From an uncultured Bacilli bacterium (GTDB taxonomy: Bacteria > Bacillota_I > Bacilli_A > RF39 > UBA660), in contig CANRGI010000005.1 of assembly GCA_947630095.1 (NCBI GenBank), positions 1-20,669 on the forward strand: 20,669 nt of DNA, written 5' to 3'. The position numbers and the translations under genes are program-made. Every line of letters begins with the position of its first letter. Positions within the stretch are counted from its first letter, which is position 1. A model generated the notes under the pieces. That model was not told the DNA's origin, ran no database searches, and worked only from the letters and a program-made list of their open reading frames with translations. Below are positions 1 through 7,714 of this stretch, one piece after another.

Positions 1-99
1 TTTTTCTAAATCTTCTTTTTCATTTTTAATTTTAGTTTTAATTTTTTCAGTTTTGTTTCTAACTTTATTAAAATTAATTCTTTTTTTCATATTCGCCAT
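1..99 (-). CDS. N-terminus of the gene after recU, probably a class A penicillin-binding protein (partial)
   Basis: Only the first 33 codons lie in the window. The start ATG (97-99) has a good Shine-Dalgarno GGAG at 107-110 with 7 nt spacing. The peptide begins MANMKKRINFNK and is very rich in Lys, Asn and Glu, as expected for a cytoplasmic tail ahead of a membrane anchor. The start lies inside recU, overlapping it by 26 nt in another frame, so the two are probably translationally coupled. In Firmicutes recU is usually followed by ponA (PBP1), a bifunctional peptidoglycan transglycosylase/transpeptidase; the assignment rests on that gene order only, because no catalytic domain is visible. Confidence 0.55.
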   Translation of the reverse strand, partial: MANMKKRINFNKVRNKTEKIKTKIKNEKEDLEK

Positions 100-637
100 A
101 ATTAATCTCCTTAAAATAAATATTGTTTAGGGTAGTAATATAATCTAGTCTAGGAAGATATCCCTCTTTAATAATATGCCCTTTTTCTTCTATAATTTCA
201 TAGGGAATGCTTTTTCTAGTAGTAGTATTAATAAATTCTATTAAGTCTTCTCCTTTAAAAAGAAAGAATTTATTATTCATAAATATAATTAGAAATGCTA
301 TTCCACCGTGATTAATAATATTTTTTATATGTGTTATTTGATGGGGTTTAATGTTACTTAATGGAAATGACGTTTTGTTTTTACACTCCTTAGCATCAAA
401 TTCAACATATTTGGCTTTATAAATGCCATTATAGTCTAATGTACTTGTTTCACTGAAAACTGCCTTATCAATTAATGTAGTTTGTTTACTTCTATAACTT
501 ATGTTTAAAACTTTTATTGGAGTAGGTTTCTTATAAATAATTGCTATGTCTTTACTTAAATAATATGTATTTGAGTCATTTATTATATGTTCAAGAAACA
601 TTCCCCTGTTGCGGTAGTTAATGTTTTTTTTTGGCAC
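74..637 (-). CDS. recU: Holliday junction resolvase RecU
   Basis: RecU is a homodimeric PD-(D/E)xK nuclease that cleaves Holliday junctions during recombinational repair and chromosome segregation in Firmicutes. The 187-residue product has the family's hallmark blocks: YRNRGMFLE near the N-terminus (8-16), IYKKPTPIKV (34-43), STLDYNGIYK (65-74), the catalytic block EFDAKECKNKTSFPL (79-93), and GGIAFLI after residue 110. Likely active-site residues are D68, D81 and K83; D81 sits where Bacillus RecU has Glu, which the (D/E)xK motif allows. The start is a GTG (635-637) preceded by AGGTGA at 644-649 with 6 nt spacing. A TATAAT -10 element lies at 656-661 on this strand, so the leader is short. 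It is divergent from the J-domain gene and overlaps the next gene at its 3' end. Confidence 0.93.
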   Translation of the reverse strand: MPKKNINYRNRGMFLEHIINDSNTYYLSKDIAIIYKKPTPIKVLNISYRSKQTTLIDKAVFSETSTLDYNGIYKAKYVEFDAKECKNKTSFPLSNIKPHQITHIKNIINHGGIAFLIIFMNNKFFLFKGEDLIEFINTTTRKSIPYEIIEEKGHIIKEGYLPRLDYITTLNNIYFKEINYGEYEKKN

Positions 638-711
638 TTTTAATCACCTGTATTAATTATACTATATTATTTGATAAAAATCTAATTTAGAAGGAAATAT
701 TATATAAGTTT

Positions 712-751
712 GTGTAAAAATTTTGTAAAAAGTGTAAACTTTTGTGTAAAA
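712..751. repeat. Four phased TGTAAA direct repeats
   Basis: TGTAAA occurs on the plus strand starting at 713, 724, 733 and 745, three of them as GTGTAAA. The spacings of 11, 9 and 12 nt are close to one DNA turn. The cluster lies in the divergent recU / J-domain intergenic region, about 90-120 bp upstream of the J-domain promoter. It could be a protein-binding array, but in such AT-rich DNA chance is also plausible. Confidence 0.35.
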
Positions 752-832
752 ATAAGGGATATACTTAGTTATTAATTAGGTTTATATAAGATTTATAAAT
801 AAAAATATGTATATAAAAAAGTACTGAAATAA

Positions 833-861
833 TTGACAAATGTATATTTTTATGGTACAAT
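833..861 (+). promoter_or_regulatory. Sigma-A promoter of the J-domain gene
   Basis: TTGACA (833-838), 17 nt spacer, TACAAT (856-861), with TGG directly before the -10 giving an extended -10. This is close to consensus. Predicted start is near 868, leaving about 22 nt of leader containing the AAGGGGG ribosome-binding site (875-881). Confidence 0.85.
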
Positions 862-889
862 TATATTGTTTTAAAAGGGGGAATAAGAA

Positions 890-2116
890 ATGGAAAAGGA
901 ATATGCTTATAAGGTTTTAGGTTTACCTAGTAGTGCTAGTTTAAATGAGGTTAAAAAGGCTTATCATAAACTTGCTAAAAAATACCATCCAGACTTTAAT
1001 ATGGAGAAAAGTGAAAATGAAAAAAAGGCTTTAGAAAATGAAATGAAGAAGATAAACTATGCTTATGAAGCAATAATTAAAAATAGTTTTAGAGAAGATA
1101 ATATAAGTAGGGAAGAAGTTAGTGTTTCATTAAAACTAAAATATTTAGATTTACTTGCAGATGTACAAAATAATTTATATTTTGATATTAAAGAATTTAA
1201 AACTATGAAGTATGAAAAGATAATAAAAAGTTATGTTGTACCTATTATAATAAAATACTATAGAATAATTAAAAATGATGTTAGAAGTAACTATGAAATA
1301 ATAGAAAACTATAATAAAGCATTAGAAGAAATAAGTGATATGTATAAAAGAATAATTATGAGTAACTATAGGTATGATGGGTTTGATATAAGTGCTTTAC
1401 TAAATGAGATAAAAGGGGATTATCACTTTAATGATATAATAGAAGAAGTAGAAAAATTAAAAAGTAAATATATTTCAAGACTTCAAAATAAATTTATAAT
1501 GGTACTTAATAAATATGAAATTCAAATTAATAATAAAGTAAACTTAAATAATAGATTTAAAAATTTAATATTAGAAGAAGTAAATAGCATTTTAAATGGG
1601 GTTATGGTAGAAGATGCTTTAAATGAGTTTGAAAATAAAGTAAGTGGATTTGTTAATGATTATAATATGAATAGTGAATTATATAACAGATTAGTTAGTG
1701 CTTTAGATGGAAGAACTGATAGTAAAGTTAATCAGTTATTAGGGGTATTAGATAGTAAACGAGAAGAAAATAGTAGGGTATTTAATGCTTGTTATAAATT
1801 AACTATAAATTCAATTAATGAGTATTTTAAAATTAAAAATAGTGAAAAAAATATAAATAAAAAAGATTTAATGTATAATTATATAAGAAAAATAGATGTT
1901 AAAATGTCATTATCAACTATAACTTATCAAGATAAAATTAAATTAATTAAAGTATTAAATTCAATTACAAGTATGGCTGAAATGGGAGAAATTACTTATG
2001 AAAGAGCAGTAGAAATATTAGCAAGATTTAATAGTTATGAAGTTATAGAATTAGTTAATATTTTAAAAGAAAGTGAACTTATAAGTGAAGAAAACAGAAA
2101 AAAAATTAAAAAATAA
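890..2116 (+). CDS. J-domain (DnaJ-like) protein of unknown client
   Basis: Residues about 3-63 are a J domain: YKVLGLPSSASLNEVKKAYHK, the diagnostic HPD tripeptide at 33-35 (KKYHPDFN), and the helix IV-like INYAYEAI. J domains stimulate the ATPase of DnaK-type Hsp70 chaperones. The Gly/Phe-rich linker, CxxCxGxG zinc fingers and DnaJ C-terminal domains are absent, so this is not DnaJ itself. The remaining roughly 340 residues are Lys/Glu/Asn-rich, appear helical, and I do not recognise them. No membrane segment is evident. The ATG has a strong AAGGGGG ribosome-binding site 8 nt upstream and its own promoter at 833-861. A hairpin with a U-rich tail follows the stop. Confidence 0.85.
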   Translation: MEKEYAYKVLGLPSSASLNEVKKAYHKLAKKYHPDFNMEKSENEKKALENEMKKINYAYEAIIKNSFREDNISREEVSVSLKLKYLDLLADVQNNLYFDIKEFKTMKYEKIIKSYVVPIIIKYYRIIKNDVRSNYEIIENYNKALEEISDMYKRIIMSNYRYDGFDISALLNEIKGDYHFNDIIEEVEKLKSKYISRLQNKFIMVLNKYEIQINNKVNLNNRFKNLILEEVNSILNGVMVEDALNEFENKVSGFVNDYNMNSELYNRLVSALDGRTDSKVNQLLGVLDSKREENSRVFNACYKLTINSINEYFKIKNSEKNINKKDLMYNYIRKIDVKMSLSTITYQDKIKLIKVLNSITSMAEMGEITYERAVEILARFNSYEVIELVNILKESELISEENRKKIKK

Positions 2117-2131
2117 ATTAAGTTAATAGTA

Positions 2132-2180
2132 AAAAACATCACATAAATTGGGTTTGAACCGATTAGTGGTGTTTTTGTTT
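2132..2180 (+). terminator. Probable terminator of the J-domain gene
   Basis: AAAAACATCAC (2132-2142) pairs with GTGGTGTTTTT (2166-2176), one G-T wobble, followed by a U-rich tail. The 23-nt loop holds a small inner hairpin GGTT-TG-AACC (2151-2160). It begins 16 nt after the stop codon. Confidence 0.6.
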
Positions 2181-2193
2181 TATAATAAAATAG

Positions 2194-2243
2194 AAAAAAC
2201 AGCGGTATATCAGAAACTAGTCTGAATAATCTAACTGTTTTTT
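2194..2243. other. Second long-loop hairpin, possible bidirectional terminator
   Basis: AAAAAACAG (2194-2202) is complementary to CTGTTTTTT (2235-2243). The loop contains an inner CAGA/TCTG hairpin (2211-2224). The structure ends in a T-run on both strands and lies between the J-domain terminator and the tRNA terminator, so it may back up either one. No promoter for a separate small RNA is apparent. Confidence 0.35.
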
Positions 2244-2273
2244 TGAAGACAATATACCATACCATAACTAAAT

Positions 2274-2304
2274 GGTAAAATAAAAAACCCGCAAATACGG
2301 ATTT
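2274..2304 (-). terminator. Intrinsic terminator of the tRNA-Ile/tRNA-Glu transcript
   Basis: On the minus strand AAATCCG (2304-2298) pairs with CGGGTTT (2291-2285) across a 6-nt loop and is followed by a T-rich tail. It starts 13 nt beyond the 3' CCA of tRNA-Glu. Confidence 0.8.
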
Positions 2305-2316
2305 TATTAACTTTAT

Positions 2317-2392
2317 TGGTGACCGGTACGGGATTTGAACCCGTGAATGCACGCGTGAAAGGCGTGTGTGTTAACCATTTCACCAACCGGCC
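2317..2392 (-). tRNA. tRNA-Glu (anticodon UUC)
   Basis: Read on the minus strand, the 76-nt RNA starts GGCCGGU and ends ACCGGUC plus ACCA; the 7-bp acceptor stem pairs fully with one G-U. The anticodon stem CACGC/GCGUG encloses the loop CUUUCAC, giving anticodon UUC. The T-arm carries GGGUUCAAAUCCC. The 3' CCA is encoded (2317-2319). It lies 8 nt downstream of tRNA-Ile in the same transcript. Confidence 0.96.
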
Positions 2393-2400
2393 ATTTATAA

Positions 2401-2477
2401 TGGTGGGCCTGAATGGACTTGAACCATCGACCTTGCGCTTATCAGACGCACGCTCTAACCAACTGAGCTACAAGCCC
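2401..2477 (-). tRNA. tRNA-Ile (anticodon GAU)
   Basis: The minus-strand 77-nt RNA begins GGGCUUG and ends CAGGCCC plus ACCA, forming the acceptor stem. The D-arm has AGCUCAGUUGGUUAGAGC. The anticodon loop CUGAUAA is closed by GCGU/GCGC, giving anticodon GAU (isoleucine). The T-arm contains GGUUCAAGUCC. CCA is encoded at 2401-2403. It is the first gene of the tRNA pair. Confidence 0.96.
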
Positions 2478-2501
2478 GTTCTTTTTAAAAGAACCTACTT
2501 C

Positions 2502-2530
2502 ATTTTATAATATATTCGGGGAATATGCAA
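2502..2530 (-). promoter_or_regulatory. Promoter of the tRNA pair
   Basis: On the minus strand TTGCAT (2530-2525), 17-nt spacer, TAAAAT (2507-2502). Transcription would begin near 2495, about 18 nt before the mature tRNA-Ile. A 17-nt palindrome GTTCTTTT-T-AAAAGAAC (2478-2494) lies between the predicted start and the tRNA 5' end. Confidence 0.6.
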
Positions 2531-2587
2531 GTAAAAAATGAAAAAAAGTGCTAAAAAGTTAAAAAAATTAATATTTTTTTAAAAATA

Positions 2588-2616
2588 TTGTAAAAAAGAC
2601 TAGTATATATTATAAT
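2588..2616 (+). promoter_or_regulatory. hemW promoter giving a leaderless mRNA
   Basis: TTGTAA (2588-2593), 17-nt spacer, perfect TATAAT (2611-2616). The -10 ends only 6 nt before the hemW ATG (2623), so transcription should start at or next to the A of the start codon. No Shine-Dalgarno sequence precedes the ATG. Confidence 0.8.
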
Positions 2617-2622
2617 TAAAGT

Positions 2623-3705
2623 ATGAGAAGTGTTTATATACATATACCATTTTGTAAGAGCATTTGTAGTTATTGTGATTTTCCTAAATTCTTACACGAT
2701 AATGTATGGGCAGAAGAATATCTTGTACATTTAGAGAAAGAAATTAAGAAATATTACGCTAACGACTGTGTTAAATCTATATATATAGGTGGAGGAACAC
2801 CTAGTGTTTTAAGTGTGCCTAATTTAAAGAAACTTATGAAAATAACTAAAATATTCGATTTAGATAGCGATTATGAGTTTACAGTAGAAATGAATGTAGA
2901 CGATGTCAGTGAAGAAAAACTAAAGATACTTAAAAATGCAGGAGTAAATAGAATAAGTATTGGTATAGAAAGTTTTGATAAATACATATTAAAATATCTT
3001 AATAGAAAACACGATAAAAACAAGATTATAAATAATGTAGGACTAGTTAAAAAGTATTTTGATAATATAAGTGTTGATATTATATATGCAGTTCCTATTG
3101 AAACTATGGCTATTTTAAGAAGTGATATTAAAGAAGTATTAAATTTAGGAGTTAAACATATTAGTACATATAGTTTAATAATAGAAGAAAATACTATTTT
3201 AGGTATAAATAAAATTAAAAATATAGACGAAGAAATAGATTATAAAATGTATAAATATATAGATAAAAAATTAGAAGAAAAAGGGTATGTTCATTATGAA
3301 GTATCTAATTATGCTATTCCAGGGTATGAGTCAAAACATAATTTAAGTTATTGGAATAATCAAGAGTATTATGGTTTTGGGTTAGGCGCAGCAGGATTTT
3401 TAGACGATTTAAGATATGAAAATACTAAGAGTTTTAATCAATATTTAAAAGATAAATATAGATATAATGAACTTATAATGTCTAAGAAAGAAGATATGGA
3501 AAATGAGATTATTTTAGGACTTCGTAAATTAGAAGGTATAGATGTATTTGAATTTTTTAATAAATTTAAAGAAAATATACAAGATGTATTTAATATAACA
3601 CCACTTATAAAAGAGGGTTATTTAAAAATGAAAGGTAAAAAACTATATATACCTAGTGAATATATATATGTTATGAATGAAATATTAGGTAAAATATTAG
3701 AGTAG
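2623..3705 (+). CDS. hemW: HemW-type radical SAM protein (heme chaperone)
   Basis: This is a radical SAM protein of the HemN/HemW family. The start MRSVYIHIPFCKSICSYCDF matches the family N-terminus, with the 4Fe-4S ligands at C11, C15 and C18 (CxxxCxxC). The residue two after the last Cys is Phe rather than the fourth Cys typical of HemN, which favours HemW, a heme-binding protein proposed to deliver heme to respiratory enzymes, over coproporphyrinogen dehydrogenase. GGGTPS (56-61) is the conserved SAM-binding block. The 360 residues are slightly short for the family. The N-terminus aligns from Met1 with HemW homologues, which fixes this ATG even though there is no ribosome-binding site. A terminator overlaps the stop codon. 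Confidence 0.9.
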   Translation: MRSVYIHIPFCKSICSYCDFPKFLHDNVWAEEYLVHLEKEIKKYYANDCVKSIYIGGGTPSVLSVPNLKKLMKITKIFDLDSDYEFTVEMNVDDVSEEKLKILKNAGVNRISIGIESFDKYILKYLNRKHDKNKIINNVGLVKKYFDNISVDIIYAVPIETMAILRSDIKEVLNLGVKHISTYSLIIEENTILGINKIKNIDEEIDYKMYKYIDKKLEEKGYVHYEVSNYAIPGYESKHNLSYWNNQEYYGFGLGAAGFLDDLRYENTKSFNQYLKDKYRYNELIMSKKEDMENEIILGLRKLEGIDVFEFFNKFKENIQDVFNITPLIKEGYLKMKGKKLYIPSEYIYVMNEILGKILE

Positions 3706-3737
3706 TCAATGTGGTAAATAAAGCACGTTGACTTTTT
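3704..3737 (+). terminator. Terminator after hemW, directly ahead of the ABC exporter genes
   Basis: AGTCAATGTG (3704-3713) pairs with CACGTTGACT (3724-3733), 10 bp with one G-T, across a 10-nt loop, followed by TTTTT (3733-3737). It overlaps the hemW stop codon. The ABC gene's AGGAG follows only 6 nt after the U-run, leaving no room for a promoter in between. Confidence 0.8.
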
Positions 3738-3756
3738 AAGGATAGGAGAAAAAGAA

Positions 3757-5850
3757 ATGAAATATATACTTAGTACATTATCAAAATATAAATTTAGAAT
3801 ATTAGTAGTTATTATATTATTAATTATACAAGCAATGTGTGATTTAGCACTTCCTACATATACATCTAAGATAGTAAATATAGGTATACAACAAGGAGGA
3901 ATAGAAAGTGTTGTACCTAAAGTTATAAGAAGTAGTGAATTAAATAATATAAAGAAGTATTTAACAAATGAAGAAGTAAATAAAGTTAATAGTGAATATG
4001 AATATATAGAAAAAGGGAGTAAGGAATATATAAATAAATACCCGATTGTTAAGAGTGAGAGCGTATACATATTAAAAGAAGATGGGTTAGATTTAGAAAG
4101 TATATTAATGTACCCTATAATAGTGTATAGTACAAATGAAGAAAGTGAATTAAGTGGAGTAGAGTTAGTTCAAAAAATGAAAGATACTTATAAGGGTAAT
4201 GAAAACTTAATAGAGCAAATGGGTATTAGTTATGTTAGAAATGAGTATGAAAGTATTGGAATAGATTTAAATGATTTACAAATGAAATACATATATAAGA
4301 CAGGTTTTTATATGATTTGTGTTGCTTTGACGGCTATGGGTATTACTTTTGTAAGTGTGTATATGTCTAGTAAAATATCTGCATTTTTTGCTAAAGATTT
4401 AAGAAGTAAATTAGTAAATAAAGTTATGAGTTTTGAAAATGAAGAAATGGGTAAAATAGGGATATCTTCTTTGATAACAAGATGTACGAATGATATTGAA
4501 CAAATACAGATGTTAGTTATGGTATTTTTAAGAATAGTTATATTCGCACCTATTATAGCATTTGGGGCTATTATGAAAGTAAGTGGCTCTAGTATGGGAT
4601 GGGTTATTGCTTTAGCAGTACTTGCAATATTGAGTTTAATGTTTATATTATTTGTTTTAGTAGTACCTAGATTTAAATTATTTCAAGAATTACTCGATAA
4701 ATTAACTACTGTATCACGTGAAATATTAACTGGGTTACCTGTAATAAGGGCTTTTGCTAATCATAAACACGAAGAAGAAAGATTTAATAAAGCAAATAAT
4801 GATATAACTAAAAATGGGTTATTTATAAATCGTGCAATGGCAATTATGTCACCTACATTAACTATATTAATGAATAGTATATCAATATTAATAATATGGG
4901 TTGGAGCAGGAAAAATAGATGTAGGGAGTATGCAAGTTGGTAGTTTAATTGCTCTTATAACATATACTATGCAAATAGTGACAGCATTTTTGATGGTTTC
5001 AATGGTATTAATAATGTTACCTCGTGCGATGGTATCTATAAAAAGAGTTAAAGAAGTATTTGATACTCAAGTTAAAGTTAAAAATAATATAAAATTAAAG
5101 AAATTTAAAGAAGTAAATGAACATAGTGTTGAATTTAAAGATGTTTATTTTAGATATCCTTTTGCTACTGAAGATGTGTTACATAATATTAATTTTAAGA
5201 TAACTAGTGGGAAAACTATTGCTTTTATAGGTAGTACTGGAAGTGGAAAATCTACTTTAGTTAATTTAATACCTAGGTTTTATGATGCAACTAGTGGGAA
5301 AATACTGATAGATGGGGTTAATATAAAAGACGTTAGTATAAAAGATTTAAGAGATAGAATAGGGTATGTGCCTCAAAAGGGAATGCTATTTAGTGGTACT
5401 ATATTATCTAATATTGCTCTTGGGTTAAAAAGTGAAGATAAAAAAGTAATAGAGAATGCTAGTAAGATAAGTCAAGCAGAAGAATTTATATTAAGTAATG
5501 AAAAAGGGTATGAAAGAGAGATAAGCGAAGGTGGAACTAATGTAAGTGGTGGACAAAGACAACGTTTATCTATAGCGAGGGCTATTGCTAAAGACCCAGT
5601 TATATATATATTTGACGACGCAATGAGCGCACTTGATTATAAAACTGATGCACTTTTAAGGAAAGAATTATCTAAAGTAACTAAAGATAAAATAGTTTTT
5701 ATAGTAGGGCAAAGGATAGCAAGTGTAATGCACGCTGATGTAATAGTGGTATTAGACGAAGGAAAGATAGTAGGTATGGGAACTCATAATGAATTATTAG
5801 AAAGTTGTCCTATATATAAAGAAATAAAAATTAGTCAGTTAGGAGAGTGA
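3757..5850 (+). CDS. Heterodimeric ABC exporter, subunit with degenerate ATPase site
   Basis: This is a fused membrane/ATPase half-transporter, probably exporting drugs, lipids or peptides as a heterodimer with the next gene product. The first helix is around residues 13-33. It is followed by an unusually large, charged, probably extracellular insertion (about 40-180). Further helices lie at 181-203, 250-272, 280-303, 360-382 and 393-420. The nucleotide-binding domain has Walker A GSTGSGKST (492-500), Q-loop Q540, signature VSGGQRQ (596-602) and Walker B VIYIFDD (615-621). D621 stands where the catalytic Glu should be, and the H-loop His is replaced by Gln (Q652 in IVGQRIAS). These substitutions mark the non-catalytic site of TM287/288, LmrCD or BmrCD-type exporters. 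AGGAG lies 8 nt before the ATG. The substrate cannot be told. Confidence 0.9.
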   Translation: MKYILSTLSKYKFRILVVIILLIIQAMCDLALPTYTSKIVNIGIQQGGIESVVPKVIRSSELNNIKKYLTNEEVNKVNSEYEYIEKGSKEYINKYPIVKSESVYILKEDGLDLESILMYPIIVYSTNEESELSGVELVQKMKDTYKGNENLIEQMGISYVRNEYESIGIDLNDLQMKYIYKTGFYMICVALTAMGITFVSVYMSSKISAFFAKDLRSKLVNKVMSFENEEMGKIGISSLITRCTNDIEQIQMLVMVFLRIVIFAPIIAFGAIMKVSGSSMGWVIALAVLAILSLMFILFVLVVPRFKLFQELLDKLTTVSREILTGLPVIRAFANHKHEEERFNKANNDITKNGLFINRAMAIMSPTLTILMNSISILIIWVGAGKIDVGSMQVGSLIALITYTMQIVTAFLMVSMVLIMLPRAMVSIKRVKEVFDTQVKVKNNIKLKKFKEVNEHSVEFKDVYFRYPFATEDVLHNINFKITSGKTIAFIGSTGSGKSTLVNLIPRFYDATSGKILIDGVNIKDVSIKDLRDRIGYVPQKGMLFSGTILSNIALGLKSEDKKVIENASKISQAEEFILSNEKGYEREISEGGTNVSGGQRQRLSIARAIAKDPVIYIFDDAMSALDYKTDALLRKELSKVTKDKIVFIVGQRIASVMHADVIVVLDEGKIVGMGTHNELLESCPIYKEIKISQLGE

Positions 5851-5855
5851 AGGTA

Positions 5856-7643
5856 ATGGAAGATAAAGAGAATTTAAAACCTAAAAATTTAAAATTAACT
5901 TTTAAAAAATTAATAAAAGATTTAAGGCCTTATTATATACATATTATAATTATTACTATATTTTCTATATTATCAACTCTTTTTACTATAGTTGGACCTA
6001 AAGTATTAGGTAATGCTACTACTGAGTTATATAATGGGATAATAAATAAAATACAGGGTGTAGGTGGTATTAACTTTAAGGCACTTCATAAAATATTACT
6101 TACTGTTTTGTTTCTATATGGGGTAAGTGCAATATTTAATTATTTACAAGGGATAATAATGGCTAATATAAGTCAAAAATATACTAGAGATTTAAGAAAT
6201 AAAATAAGTAAAAAGATTACTAAATTACCTTTAAAATATTTTGATAAAAAAAGTAATGGAGATGTGCTTTCATTAATTACTAATGATGTAGATACTATAA
6301 ATCAAAATTTAAATGAAACTGCTACTGCTATGATTACTTGTGTTGTGATGGTGGTTGGAATACTTATAATGATGCTAACAATAAATTTTACTATGACTAT
6401 TGTCACTTTAGTAGTGTTACCTATAACAATACTTATCAGTGGTATATTAATGAAATTAGGAGAGGAACACTTTAGAAATGGGCAAGAGATGCTTGCAGTA
6501 GTAAATAGTAATGTTGAAGAGATGCTAACTGGGCAAAATGTTATAAAGGCTTTTAATGCTCAAGATAAATTTATAAAGAAATTTGATAATGAAAATGAGA
6601 AATTAACTGAGGCAGCGTGGAAAAGTCGTTTTATTGGTGGGTTAATGCATCCGATTATGACTATGGTAGGGAATTTAAGTTATGTTTTAGTTGCTATTTT
6701 AGGTGGAATTAATGTAGTTAAAGGTAAGATTACAGTAGGAAATATACAGTCATTTATAACTTATGCTAAGAATTTTACTAATCCTATAGGAGAACTTGCT
6801 GGGGTTATGACTGATTTACAAAGAATGATGGCGGCTACTGAAAGAGTTTATGAATTTTTAGGAGAAAAAGAAGAAGAAAGAGTACATAATAAAGTAACAT
6901 TAGATAATGTAAAAGGTAATGTTCAATTTGAACACGTTAAGTTTGGTTATGATAAAGATAAGACTATAATACACGACTTTAGTGCTAAAATTAAAAGTGG
7001 TAAAAAAATTGCTATAGTCGGGCCTACTGGGGCTGGTAAAACTACTTTAGTTAAACTTTTAATGAGATTTTATGATGTGGACGAGGGGAATATATTAATA
7101 GATGGGGTCAATATAAAAAATATAGATAGAAATGAATTAAGAAAACAATTTGGTATGGTTTTACAAGATACTTGGCTTTTTAGTGGGACTATTATGGAGA
7201 ATTTAAGATATGGAAAACTAGACGCAAGTGACGACGAAGTAATAGAAGCGGCTAAAATGGCTTATGCACATCATTTTATACAAACTTTACCTGATGGGTA
7301 CAATATGATGTTAAATGAAGAAACTACTAATATAAGTGGAGGACAAAAACAACTTCTTACAATAGCAAGAGCAATACTTGCAGACCCTAAGATTTTGATA
7401 TTAGACGAAGCAACTAGTAGTGTTGATACAAGAACTGAGGAATTGATACAAAAGGCTATGGATAAACTTATGAAAGGTAGAACTTCATTTATAATTGCGC
7501 ATAGACTTTCTACTATTCAAAATGCAGATATGATATTAGTACTTAAAGATGGAGATGTAGTAGAACTTGGTACACATCAAGAATTATTAGATAAAAATGG
7601 TTTTTATGCAAGTTTATATTATAGTCAATTTGAAATAGTATAA
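5856..7643 (+). CDS. Heterodimeric ABC exporter, catalytically intact subunit
   Basis: Partner half-transporter of the preceding gene. It has an N-terminal six-helix membrane domain (roughly residues 27-330) with only a short first extracellular loop. The ATPase domain has Walker A GPTGAGKTT (389-397), Q437, signature ISGGQKQ (493-499), a canonical Walker B ILILDE (513-518) and switch His H549 in IIAHRLSTI. All catalytic residues are therefore present, which fits a heterodimer with one working and one degenerate site. I chose ATG 5856 because AGGAG at 5841-5845 is 10 nt upstream. An in-frame GTG at 5847, overlapping the previous TGA, would give three more residues but leaves no spacing for that Shine-Dalgarno site. 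It forms an operon with 3757-5850. No terminator follows before the next promoter. Confidence 0.92.
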   Translation: MEDKENLKPKNLKLTFKKLIKDLRPYYIHIIIITIFSILSTLFTIVGPKVLGNATTELYNGIINKIQGVGGINFKALHKILLTVLFLYGVSAIFNYLQGIIMANISQKYTRDLRNKISKKITKLPLKYFDKKSNGDVLSLITNDVDTINQNLNETATAMITCVVMVVGILIMMLTINFTMTIVTLVVLPITILISGILMKLGEEHFRNGQEMLAVVNSNVEEMLTGQNVIKAFNAQDKFIKKFDNENEKLTEAAWKSRFIGGLMHPIMTMVGNLSYVLVAILGGINVVKGKITVGNIQSFITYAKNFTNPIGELAGVMTDLQRMMAATERVYEFLGEKEEERVHNKVTLDNVKGNVQFEHVKFGYDKDKTIIHDFSAKIKSGKKIAIVGPTGAGKTTLVKLLMRFYDVDEGNILIDGVNIKNIDRNELRKQFGMVLQDTWLFSGTIMENLRYGKLDASDDEVIEAAKMAYAHHFIQTLPDGYNMMLNEETTNISGGQKQLLTIARAILADPKILILDEATSSVDTRTEELIQKAMDKLMKGRTSFIIAHRLSTIQNADMILVLKDGDVVELGTHQELLDKNGFYASLYYSQFEIV

Positions 7644-7660
7644 AAATAAATACAAAATAC

Positions 7661-7689
7661 TTGATATTTAGAGTGAAATGTAGTATAAT
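7661..7689 (+). promoter_or_regulatory. Promoter of the small gene at 7715
   Basis: TTGATA (7661-7666), 17-nt spacer, TATAAT (7684-7689). Predicted start is near 7696, just ahead of the GAGGGGG ribosome-binding site at 7702-7708. Confidence 0.85.
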
Positions 7690-7714
7690 ATGTACAGAAA
7701 TGAGGGGGATAAGT

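Noticed and set aside
2316..2510. Open reading frame across the tRNA genes
   Set aside because: It reads antisense through tRNA-Glu and tRNA-Ile; the tRNA structures are unambiguous and there is no ribosome-binding site.
3618..4070. Minus-strand ORF opposite hemW and the ABC gene
   Set aside because: It overlaps two well-supported genes and the hemW terminator, and has no start signals.
7661..7714. 18-codon N-terminal extension of the 7715 gene
   Set aside because: The upstream start codon is the -35 hexamer of the gene's own promoter, so it cannot be in the mRNA.
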